In this document: in pieces, positions 13,981-24,164 of the stretch | Numbering within the stretch: position 1 is the first letter of the stretch | Layout: each line of letters opens with the position of its first letter | Assembly: GCA_006538405.1 (NCBI GenBank) | Contig: BJKQ01000001.1 | Span: 806,001 to 870,000, forward strand | Length of the DNA stretch: 64,000 nt | Source: Hansfordia pulvinata | Taxonomy: Eukaryota; Ascomycota; Sordariomycetes; Xylariales | Direction: 5' to 3' | Position numbers and translations under genes: made by a program | Notes under the pieces: model-generated | The model's database searches: none | Told to the model about the DNA's origin: nothing | Seen by the model: the letters and a program-made list of their open reading frames with translations, nothing else

Positions 13981-14562
13981 TCTTTGTCCTTGCCCTCGCG
14001 GCGGCGCCATTCTCTTTCCTGGCCTGTTGTGTAGTGCGGAGGCAGGCCCCCTGAACCTGGCCGACTTGGGGCGATTGGTGTATCATTCTACTTTCGCGGC
14101 ACGATAGAACCATTACAGCCGCTCTGAGCAGCATTTACTTTCGAGTGGCTGCTTTATCATTTTGCGTACCGGCCGCACGAGCCCGAGAGACCCGGCGAGT
14201 ATCTCACGCAATAGAGCGAAGGGGCGTTTATTTGCTTGCTTGCTTCCATCTCCTTCCCTCCTTCTTCTCATGCTGTAGCGTTATCTTGCATATACCTCTG
14301 ATTCTTCCATGATCATGAAGCCCGTGGTTCTGTGGTTCTGATGACTTGGTGACTTGCCACGAGTACAGCCGTCAGTGCTCTCCGTCGGCATGGCTGTCTA
14401 TGCTGCGTTGGTTCGTGTCCGTGATCGTTCCCTGTGTCTTGGTCCGCTCCCAGCCAATTGGCTTCCGGTCGTCGCGGTCAACATCCTTGCGCGGGTGACA
14501 AATAACCACGCGCAAAGAAAGCTCGGCTCTTTGCTAGATCTTATGATGTCTGATTATCAATT
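13981..14562. other. Intergenic stretch between convergent genes
   Basis: This is the 3' flank shared by the plus-strand gene ending at 13980 and the minus-strand gene ending near 14563. No gene or distinct repeat was seen, only a few short CTTG repeats near 14230. Confidence 0.6.
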
Positions 14563-15663
14563 TTATTTACAAGTCCCTTCGACTTGTCCGGTCATTAAGA
14601 AAAACATGAGGCGGCCCGAGTGCTGTGTCGCGCGCGCAGCAATAAGCAGTGATAGTGAGTCTCCGAAGGCTCCAGAAGCAGGAGGCGTTCGTTCACGAAG
14701 CTTTCGCGGACTGGCCCTGTCATCGGACTCCCCTGCTCGACACCCGAGGTCTGATTTATCATTCCTGATCGCGCGGCTGGTAATCTCCTTCTTCGCATCC
14801 AGAACCGAGCACTTTGCAGCTCTGGCCCTTCCTGCCGTCAACATCCTCCGAGCACTATCATTCAGGTCAGCATGAGAGATCGTCGTGCCCATCATTATGC
14901 CCCCCCCTCTGTTCTCAGTTGGACGCAGTGGGGAGACTTACCCAACCGCATTGGGTTCCTCGTCGCACATGATTAGGATTGAGCCGACCAATACCTGCTT
15001 CTTCATGACGCAGTGTCCCTTGCGGTCGCAGAACTGAATGGAAGTTTGACCTGTTAGCTTCTTCTCGGGTCTGTTGTGTCTTTTTCCGCAAAGTGCGCTC
15101 GTCTCCCATTGGGGGATCAAGTCCCCTTTGACGCAGAGAAGGGGCCGCCGCGCCAGCTCACTTACCCCGTGGATGTTGTCCATCGGGATCCCCGTCTTCT
15201 TCTCGCCCTCGTTGCCCCGGCCCTCGATCGCCTTGTCGTCCTCGCCCACGACCCCCGTCGTGGCCCTCAGGCCCCTTGCTTTTCTGTCCTTGTCCTTGTT
15301 CTTGTCGGCCGCGGCGGCACCCGTCGGCGCCTGCTGGGCGGTGCACGCGCCGCCGCTTTCCAGCGCCAGATGGCCTTGGCACCTCCTCGACTGCGCGTTG
15401 CCTCTGCTCCCGCCCCCGACGTCGTTTCCCACCATGCACTGCCGAAACTCCGCCGCGGCCTTCCGGCTCTTCTCCTCGTTTAACAGGAGGCCCGCGGCGC
15501 TCTCCTCCATCAGCAGGTTGTTCATCCTGGGGACTACCGCCGCCGCCGCCGGCTTGTTGCCAGTGCCGCTGCTGCTTCTGCCGTCCACGGACAGAGCCTG
15601 CGCCGCCGTGGCGGCGAGCAGGCTGGCGGCGGCCGCCACGGCCACGCGCGAGGAGAGGAGCAT
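14563..15663 (-). CDS. Putative secreted protein with scattered cysteines
   Basis: The ATG at 15663 begins a clear signal peptide (basic Arg, then an Ala/Leu core ending near AQALS). My model has three exons: 15663-15166, 15033-14942 and 14854-14563. The donors are GTAAGT, the first intron has a GCTAAC branch site 18 bases before its acceptor, and both joins keep frame, giving about 293 residues. After the signal the protein is low-complexity and Ala/Gly/Lys-rich, with Cys in FRQCMVG, RRCQGH, GACTAQ and a CDRKGHC motif just after the first splice. I recognise no family. The first two exons are the best supported. The third has a different, Arg-rich character and may be wrong, so the true 3' end is uncertain. 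Confidence 0.55.
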
Positions 15664-18234
15664 GTCGCTTATCTCTTCACTTTTATTTTTCTCTTTCCCG
15701 TGGAAGGCCGTTTCGCGCGTGGGGGAAAGCGGCTGGTCTAGGCTGGCGCGCGAGTTTGACGCATGTGATTATACGCCTGTCGCTCGGGTCCAGATCTGAC
15801 GTGAAACACAGGGGAAGCGCGAGAAAGGTAAAAAGGAAGAAGGTTTCGTTGGGTTTGCGTCTGGTGCTAAAAGATAATTCCCCGAGTTCTCCTGATAATT
15901 AAGAGGCGGCAGAGGAGGCGGCGGCGGCGGCGGCAATCGAGGGGGGGGGTCTTTGTTGTAGCACCACCGACCTTTGCCCGCGGTCGTTCCCCGGCAAAGA
16001 GAAGGGAAGAGTGTTCCGAGTCAGCCCATTCACCAAAGGCCAGGATACTTTCGCCTCCCCTCCACGGCCTTGTAAGCGGTGGCGATGAAGCACTGTCGCG
16101 CGAGGCTGGGATGTGGGCGAGTCTGCCGCGGTCCCGAGAAGACATGGCCGAAGACCCGCTTTCCAACCGGGCTCTCTCCTAGAAGCGGGTTGCCGAGTGT
16201 GTGTGTGCCGTTATATTGGCGGACGGGGGCGTTCCCTGTCCTCGACCCGGTGCTTTCCTCCGCCCGGGACGCCGTTTCTCTTCTTCCCTCTCTCTCCCGG
16301 TCTCTGTCCCTTGTCTGTTTCGCCACATTCTGCGCTTCACTGCACGCCAAGGCGGAACAGCACAACCCGCAAGCCATGGCGGAGAGAGAGATTGAGAACT
16401 CTGCGTCTTCCGTGGCGTGCGTCGTGCGTGCTGTGCCATGATATAGTGGTCGAGGAGCGTACATCCATGGGAAGTTGTGAGGCTTGCGAGTATAGGCAAG
16501 AGGTGCGCGAGTCGGTAGTGCGTCACGAGCCCGTCACATGCCTGCTGTCTTGAGGTATAGGGAGCCGAGAGTTTGCTCTCCTGTGCACTCGAGTCTGGTC
16601 TCCACGTCGGCTTCGAAGCGTTCGCCCGAGCAGGCGAGAAGCCTGGCGATCGTTTGGTCCCGACAGAGTCTCAAGATGACCGGGACGTAACTGTGTTCTG
16701 TAGCAAGCACTGTCTGTGACTGTCTGTGTCCGTTGGGTCTGTTTCTTGTTCTCGACGCTGCACGTATGAGTGATGGTGAAGGGTCGATAGCTGGAGCAGC
16801 GGGGTTGAGACATGCAGCTGCTCTTGGGCGCTTGCCACCGCGACGTGGCGAGACTAGTCTGCGCCGTTGGCTGGATGGGCTGAGAGAAGTCCTCCTAGGC
16901 GTTGAGCTGCCTGCCTCAGGTTTTGTGGACGCTGCTGTACTTGTGCAGCACCAAATATGTAAGCTTAATGCCCATCGATGCTTCGATAGCGTTGTGCCGT
17001 CGTGATCTCTTCTCTCTCTCTCTCTGAACATCAAGTGGCAAGTCTCCATTTGCGCGATATTAGGCCCTGACTGCTTCTCTGTGTCTGTGGCTGGAATGAT
17101 TCTCACAGCGAGGCTTTTTACGGGGTGGTGCCCGTCCCCTGCCTCCGAGCCGCCACGCTCGCCACACATTGTACCCGTAAGCCCTCTAACGGCGCAAAGG
17201 GCACTTTCTGAAAGAGCCCTTGCGCGTAAGGCATTACAAGAGATAAGAATGCAAAGTACCCCTTCCGCTGAAAAGTCCCGCCACCCCTTTGGCTTTGGGC
17301 AGCACGCACAGGAAACCAGGGCTGTACAGATCAACGCATCTTCGGTAAATCAACGGGCCTGAAGAAGGGCCAATACCGAGCCTCATCTCGTCCGCGCCCT
17401 ACGAACAAGGGGGATGACATAAACTTGCGCGTGCGCTGCTGTGGGTTCCAAAGCTGGATCGTGGTGTGTATCGTCGAGTTCTCGGCAGGGCCGCCGGGCA
17501 CGGCAATGTTTGTCCCCCATGCCCCCATGTCCCCCTGCCCACCCACCGCCCGCCTTCTGCGCAGGGGGCCCTGATCCGCTATCGATGCATCCCACTCGCG
17601 ACTCTCGCCACACCCTCGCCAGTCGGGGAACTCGACTTGGCGATGACTCCGCCGCGCAGGGCAGGAAGAAGTAGAACACAGCTCAAAGATACGGCAGGAC
17701 CCCAGGCGCTCGCAGTGATTTCAAGAGTGATTGTCGCGTGAAATTGTGAGGCGAACAACGTCTCGGTGGCCGTCAGCATGCTACACCTGTGCTCGCAGGT
17801 CACGCCCAGGTGTACTCACAGGTCACATCCGCGGCCGAGAACCTCGTTGAAAAAAATGTTGTGCTGACCCTGCCTCCGCCTCGTGAAGCCGAGTGTATGG
17901 ATGCAAACTTAATGCAACAAGTTGCACGAGTGATAGGGGGCCGAGGTTGTCGACATGATCATGCGGTCTGGAGCAATAGTTGCGCAATGTCCTGCTGCCT
18001 CTTTCGTGGACTCTAGTTATTGTAGGTCGCAGCTGCTGCGTGGACCATAGCGAGCACAGATCGTGCTCCTCGTTTTCGACTGTTTAAGAACAATGGCATA
18101 GATGTTGAAGTGTTAGCATGAGAAACCGAGCCCAGGGGGTGGAATGCCCGTGGGCGTGACAGACGACCCTGGTCACGATGTAAAGCGCACTTCTGCCATT
18201 CCCCTTCCTCGACCTCCCGTCTATCATCCCTCTC
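15664..18234. other. Gene-free stretch, about 2.6 kb
   Basis: Nothing supported. A 266-codon open frame on the minus strand (16534-17334) has no motif and a composition typical of read-through GC-rich DNA. A G9 run lies at 15941-15949 next to GGC repeats, and a TC repeat near 17010-17024. The first few hundred bases should contain the promoter of the minus-strand secretory gene. Confidence 0.55.
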
Positions 18235-20877
18235 TTACCGCTGAGGCTGGAATGGGGCGCACTGCTTTTCCCAGGTCTCATTGCACACCCTGCGCATGAG
18301 GGTGCGCGGCGCCTGGCGGCCCGTCATAAGCTCAAACGCCTCCATGGCCATTTCGCTGACAACTTCGAGCCCGTCCACAATCACCCACGACCGGTTGCCT
18401 TCGTCGCGGACGTGACGCATCTGTTGCACTAGCGGCGTGATCAGGGGCTCATAGGCGAGCTGCTCAGCCCTCGAGGGTCTTACTGTTAGCAATTTTCCTC
18501 AGGAAGTGGCAGTGGATCTCTTTCATCTTCACTCTTGTCTTCCGGTGGACGCAGAGATTTACAAGAGCTCTCGGGAGGGGCGGGGGGGGGGGGGGGCTTG
18601 TGAGCTTTTTCGGCCTCAGTCTTACCTCAACCACGACTCCTCCCGTCGGGCTCTGCAGCCAGTGGGACGGCATGCGAAAATCGACCAGTGGCCTGTCGTC
18701 GACCCCCGAGGCCGGAATGCACGATAGGATCATGGTGGGCTGCTGGTAACCAGCAGGCCAGGGATCTCGGGCCGACGCGATGACTTGGCAGACACCGTAG
18801 TCGCTCTCTGCCACGCCTTCACGCTGGTTTGCCCCCTGTGAGGCAGCATGCCGTTGTCTCGCGCATAGGCGTTGAAGTGGGTGGCAATGGCGTGGGCGCG
18901 CTCCGGTGTACGGTTGGTGATGAAGACGTGGCGGCAGCCAAGCTTGAGCAGGGCATAGACGGCGGCGCGGGCCATGCCGCCTGCGCCAACAACAAGCCCC
19001 GTGGTACGCGAGGGCTGCACCGCGTTGCGTGGGCTGGCGGCGCGGCGCAAGCACGTAACGATGGAGCTCCAGTCGGTGTTGTCACCGTAGAAGAGCTCGG
19101 CAGGTCCTGCCGTGTTGCGCGCATTGGCGTAGTCGAGAATGGATGAGGAATCGCCTCGCAGCGGTAGCAGCGTATTGACCGCACCAATGGCCAACGCGTG
19201 AGAGCTTAGGTGATCAACGTGAGACATGGCAACCTCTTTGAAGGGCGCGGTCAGCGACGCGCCGCCAAAGCTTGACTCGCGGCTGATGCGGCCGAGCTCG
19301 TCCACTGAGTTGCACCGTTTTGGCTCAAACGTGTGCGGCATCATGTACTGCTCGTACGCGGCCCGGTGCATCGAAGGCGAGGCCGAGTAGTGGACGTTGG
19401 CACCGACAACGTAGAAATTGAGGGCCTGCAGCCTTCCGAACCGGAACAGGTTGCGCATCGACCCCCGCGAGATGTGAACGCCGACCAGCCACTCTCTCGA
19501 GGACTTCGGCAGCAGATCGTGGCCGGAAGGGTTGAGGCAGTCGCCCTGGGCAGGGCTGACCATGCCCAGGACGGAGAAGTCGTAGGCAACCAGGCGCGGC
19601 TTGGGCTCGGGCAACGCATCTATTTTGTCTCGAAAAGCCTGCCAATACTCGTCAGACCTGTCGCCGGGGCAGAACCTTGCGATTCGAGCAATGTGGCAGC
19701 CCAGCTGCTGGGCGCGCAAAAACTTATGGACGTAGCTGTCGTCAAGCCAGGAGGGGGCACCGAAGCCGCGCAGAATGTAGTTGCCGATGACTTTTGTCCG
19801 GCCGCGCATGCTCAGCACCTGGGTGACCAGGGCGTCGTTTCGGTCAAGGTCGAGGCTGAGGTACTCGACCCCGAGACGCAGACCGTGCAGGAGCAGCTTC
19901 AGGTCCATGACGTCTTTCTCCTCCTGGGGCCTGCGGCGCTCTTCCCGGGGATTTTCCTCGACGTGGTAGATAATTGGTACATCCAGCTTGCGGCGGATCA
20001 GTGCCACCTGCGCCGCAATTAGGTCAAGCATGTGCGGCGGCCAGGTGTCAATGACCAGCTCAACCGCTTCGGCGCTCGCCTCAAGCTCCGTCAGGTCCGT
20101 GGTGAGATCCAAGAGCGTCGATAGGCGAAGGTGGAGGACGTAACTATAGGCGCGGAATTCAGGGGGAATGGCACGGATGGAAAATGGGTTCTCGACCCAT
20201 GACCGCGTGACCGCGTGGCCAAGGATGTTGTCAAGGAAGTCGGCGAAGTCCTTCTTGGCCCGGATCAGGCGGGCAGACGACATGAGAGAGGAGCGCAGGA
20301 CGGTGCCTCCAGTCGTCATCGGGGCAACCTTGTCGTCGTTACTGCCGCTTGGATCCTCGAGGTTGTAGTACTCGAAATTGGAAAATTCGCGATGGCGCTG
20401 GTCTGTCGCGAGCAGGTGCTGGGCACTGCTCGGAGACAGCTTGAGGTGTCGGTAGAGCAGCTCCTTGTCGCGGTGGACGTAGATGACGGGATTGACCTCG
20501 GCATAGGCCTGCAAGATGGCGAGGGTGTCTTTGGAGATGGCACCGGTTCCGCACTCAACGACACAGTTGCGCTGGTTGGCTTCGAGAACGGCGCTGGTGA
20601 TGACGACCATCTGGCGGTTGAGCGCGTCACGCCCGTACTTGGCGAGATACTCAGCGCGCTTGCAGCCGGTGGCCTGCTCAAAGGAGTGGTCCTCGGTGAT
20701 GAGGCGACGGCCGAGGTGCTTGGCAGCGATGAATCCCAGAGTCCTCTTTCCGACGCCCAGGCATCCGACGAGGACTATAGTGGCGTCGGGGTGAAAGAGG
20801 CGGTGGTTCGTCCTGGCGGACCTCTCGGGCGTTGCCACATCGGCCCCCGGGACCGGCTCAAAGCCCGGGACAGGCAT
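18235..20877 (-). CDS. qutR: QutR/QA-1S-like quinate pathway repressor (apparent frameshift)
   Basis: Two exons: 20877-18626 and 18459-18235 (intron donor GTAAGA, GCTAAC branch site, acceptor GAGCAG). The start is the ATG at 20877. The product matches the last three domains of the AROM pentafunctional protein, the known architecture of the QutR/QA-1S repressor: a shikimate-kinase-like domain with P-loop GCLGVGKRT (near residue 40), a type I dehydroquinase-like domain (about 230-460) and a shikimate-dehydrogenase-like domain (about 490-825) with SASPSMHRAAYEQY, LTAPFKE, GDNTDWSS and VVGAGGMARAAVYAL. In the family it holds the quinate activator inactive until quinate is present. The frame breaks at a run of five G (coding strand; 18832-18836): before it the frame reads HFNAYARDNGM, after it VIASARDPWPAG and SPTGGVVVE continue in another frame. 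One added base gives exactly 826 codons including stop. No quinate catabolic gene lies nearby. Confidence 0.88.
18582..18596. repeat. G15 homopolymer in the QutR-like intron
   Basis: Fifteen consecutive G on the plus strand, which is C15 on the sense strand of the QutR-like gene, about 30 bases after the intron donor. Confidence 0.95.
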
Positions 20878-22141
20878 GACAGCTACCGGCGTCTGCAATG
20901 AGCTGGGCGGGCGCAAGCGACTCCTTGCGGCGGTGTGATCGATGCCTGCCAGCAGGCTCTGTTTCCTCGCCGCAGCCCGTGTCGGGGCCCGTGTCCGAGT
21001 GAGCCGGCTATGCGGCAGCCGATGACTGAGTGGGCGGTTCCGACCTGGTCCGTATGATTGTGTGTTCCGTCAAGGCCGATGAATGTTGAGGCGACGAGAC
21101 GCTGACAATGCGTACATCAGCCCATCGCTGCCAGGGCGTGGCCTTGAGTTCTATGGTGTGCGTGCTGGGACGGGGAAAGCACCGACAGAATCCGGGATCG
21201 GCGGCGGCGGGGTGGCTTATTATTAGTGGCGTCTGACCGACTGTCCTGGATGAGTATCGCGGTACGAGTACGTGCTGTGGAAAGGCAAGCAAAGGGGGGC
21301 TGGACGAGGCAACGGGCGACTTATGACCAAATAGCGCGATGGGCCGCACAGTGAGGCACTGCACTGTTGCATGTGGAATCAGATCGTAGTCGAACAGAAA
21401 TGGACTGTCCCGGTCCTGCCCCAAACCACGAATGCGCGTTGCCCGTTGCGCCTGCCGCGGCGAGGGAAGCCGGCGCACTTTAACCTGGGATGAGCAGGTG
21501 CGCGGCTCCGGAAAGAGCGTCCAGGGACAACATTCACCCGGCGGGTCAACCCAGCAGAGATGAGCCGAGGTTGAGCCGCCCCCCGATGATGATTCAGCCG
21601 CCGCTCCGCTCCGCCGCCCGGGTGCTCCCCAACTTACACGCTGCCCATCCAATCCCCAGGCCCGCTCCCGTCGTCGGTCGACCTGGAGGAGAGTAACGGT
21701 TCCAAATCCGCCGTCGACACCCTGAAAAGTCAAGTGCAGCGCATGGATAGGACAGAGCGGCAGGCCAGGGACTTCAGACGCCACTGCGTGCGCTCCTACG
21801 ATTCCATGCACACCCCGTTTCTGGCGCAACTCCACCAGCGCGCCGCAGCCCGGAGCACGCCGCATCCCACGACCCCCCTGACGTGAAATCGCCCGGCGGA
21901 GCACCGCGCTCCGGCCGGCAACCACGCCGGCGCACAAGACCCGGAGAAACGCATTTTGGGCCCGGCCATCGACAGAGGCTGGGAAGCAGGACGTGGTCAT
22001 GCCCGGGGGTTGACCGGAAGACACAAGCAGCGACAACGGTAGCAGCAGAGGCCAGAGACCATCACAGGCCACCACCCCCACAGACTGCTACTGAAATCAG
22101 GAGGCATAGCCGAGGCAGGGAGGGGTTACAGACAGAGGACT
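20878..22141. promoter_or_regulatory. Divergent promoter region between the QutR-like gene and a Zn2Cys6 regulator
   Basis: About 1.26 kb separates the two divergent start codons, so both promoters must lie here or overlap. A 357-codon open frame on the minus strand (21008-22081) fills most of it, but it has no motif and I treat it as chance. One TACGAGTA lies at 21263. I saw no clear TATA box and no obvious CGG-N-CCG palindrome that I could assign. Confidence 0.5.
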
Positions 22142-23249
22142 ATGAGCGATGGAGACAGCGGCTCCGAGTCGGCGGCCCGGCGGCGGCGCGGTGTGGAGCC
22201 GAGCAAGGGCAGCGACAACGACGCCAGCAGCAGCAAGAAGCGCAAGGCCAGCCGGGCATGCGACCGGTGCAACTCGCAGCACCAGCCGTGCGACAACGCG
22301 ACCCCGCGGTGCAGCGTGTGCGAGCGCGCCGGCGTCGCCGCCTGCACCTACGACCGCCCCGTCCGCAAGAGGGGGCCCCGGAGCGGCTACACCGGCCAGG
22401 GCGGCGAGCGCTTGTGGGCCGTCGTCCTCGCCGCCCGCCCGGATCTCGAGGATGAGGTCCTGCGCCTGCTGCTGGACCCGGCCGCGCCCCCCCTCCGCGA
22501 GGGCGGCCAGGGCTCCGGAACGGGGGCCCGCGGCGGCAGCGCCGAGACCCGCAACATCGACCACCTGCGCAGTCCGGCCAATCAAGCCGACCTCGTTGCC
22601 CGCTTCGCCGCCACCCGCCTGGGCCGCCTCATTCAGGGCGCCGCGAGCGAGGACGACCCGGATCTGCGCCTGCCGCCGGTGGCTGAGGAGTATCATCACC
22701 CACTACCACCAGCCGCGACGCCGGGGCAGACGGCAGTGTACAGCGGCCCGGACCTGGAGGGCCGACCCCCAATGCATGGCCCTGCTGCTACGACGGCCGA
22801 GTCCACCCTGCTAGGCCGCGGAGGAGGGCCTCCCAGCTACCACGGCGACGGGAAGGCGCTCGGCGCCGGCGGATTCTCGCTCGGCAGCCTGCCCGAGACA
22901 CCCGTGTCCAGCTCCATATCGATCGAAGGTGACGGATTCGGCTTCGACTTTGGCGAGGGCTTTAACTGGTCAGTCCCCCCCCCCCCCCCCGGGGCTCAGC
23001 CACGGTCACTTTTGCTTACTGACGCCTTGCTCTCCCAGGCTCGACCCGGCGCCCACCGACACGCTGCTGAATCTAGGCTTCGTCGAGGGCGACAGCATGG
23101 CCGAGGACTTCCTCGACTTGTGCCAGAATCCGGATCCGGTGCGGGTGGCGCCGCCGCAGTCCTCCTCCGCCGCCTCGCATTTCATGGGCCACAACGAGGA
23201 AGAAGAGGACGTGTGGCGCAGGCTCGTCATGCGCGGGCGTTTCGTATGA
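22142..23249 (+). CDS. Small Zn2Cys6 transcription factor
   Basis: Two exons, 22142-22968 and 23039-23249. The 70-bp intron has donor GTCAGT followed at once by C16. The join FNW-LDPAPTDTLLNLGF keeps frame and gives 345 residues. The start is the ATG at 22142. Residues 40-68 form a binuclear zinc cluster (Cys 40, 43, 50, 57, 60, 68; spacing C-2-C-6-C-6-C-2-C-8-C) preceded by a basic stretch (SKKRKASRACDRC). After the cluster comes RKRGPRSGYTGQGGERLW, then a Pro/Gly-rich linker and an acidic C-terminus. The usual fungal middle homology region is absent, so this is a short regulator. It should bind DNA in the nucleus. Being divergent from the QutR-like repressor makes a shared regulatory role possible, but that is inference. 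Confidence 0.85.
22975..22990 (+). repeat. C16 homopolymer in a regulator intron
   Basis: Sixteen consecutive C starting six bases inside the intron of the Zn2Cys6 gene and followed by GGGG. Confidence 0.95.
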
Positions 23250-24164
23250 TGGCTCCTGGCGCGTTATGAATTCTTTTGAAGGGTGGGTAGAGAGGGAGCT
23301 GCGATGTATATTCTGGCCTTTATCTTGGCTGTTCCACGAGAGCCACCAGATCCGAAGACAGGAAATATCCTTGCAAAAACTTCTTTTTGGATAAGCTACG
23401 CAGGCATGCAAGGATATGAGTAATGGAGTGTTGGCTATCATCATGTGTAGACTGAACAGAGCGTGCGGCTCGTATGATCACATGGGTATGATCCGCTTCT
23501 TCCATGGCGGAAAATGAGCCGCCACTGGCCCCCTCACCGGGAAGACAGCTCTCTCAATTACCTCGGTCCACATTGTCGGTGTCGAACGCTCTGCTCGATC
23601 ATTAATCGTTCAACCCCTGATGGTCTACCTCAAGTAAGCCCCAGCTTGGATCCTCCGATTGCATGCTGTCCGCCCAGAGCCTCTTCAAGAGGCTCGCTGT
23701 TTGCGGGTTGTGATGTCAAGTCTGAGGTCATCAGACGTGCGCCACATACAACAAAGCTGGCGATCAATTGGGCAAAATTTAGCGCGGTACATGAGGCATA
23801 GACATCTCAATTGCTATATGCCGCCACTTTAAGCAGCTATTTCTGCAGCTCTCTGGACCTTCGTCATCTACATATCCAAGCTCACCTTCCACAGATGGCC
23901 CGGCGCACAGCTCGGTTACCAGGGATCTTTTGATAGAGCCTGCGAAGCTCAACACGAAACGAGGAAGAAAACAAAGGGTATATTGAACCATCAATCAGAT
24001 TGCTCGTAAATGTACGCAACTTGGCCCAGTGGCCTCGACCCTCGAGCGCCCATCGCATTTTCAGAGGCTTCGTGAAGATCATGTAATCGTGCAGATAGAC
24101 CCCAGCGCAGTCTACAGTCTCTCGGTCGTGCTTGTTCGAACATCCGGGTGTAGAGATCCCTGCT
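23250..24164. other. Intergenic stretch between convergent regulators
   Basis: This is the shared 3' flank of two Zn2Cys6 genes. The base composition is more even than in neighbouring intergenic DNA. I see no further gene or repeat. Confidence 0.6.

Noticed and set aside
16534..17334. 266-codon open frame on the minus strand
   Set aside because: No recognisable domain, start context or splice support; reads as random GC-rich translation.
21008..22081. 357-codon open frame on the minus strand between two divergent genes
   Set aside because: No motif, signal or family likeness; a Cys/Arg/Ser-rich composition typical of GC-rich non-coding DNA; it fills a region that must hold two promoters.
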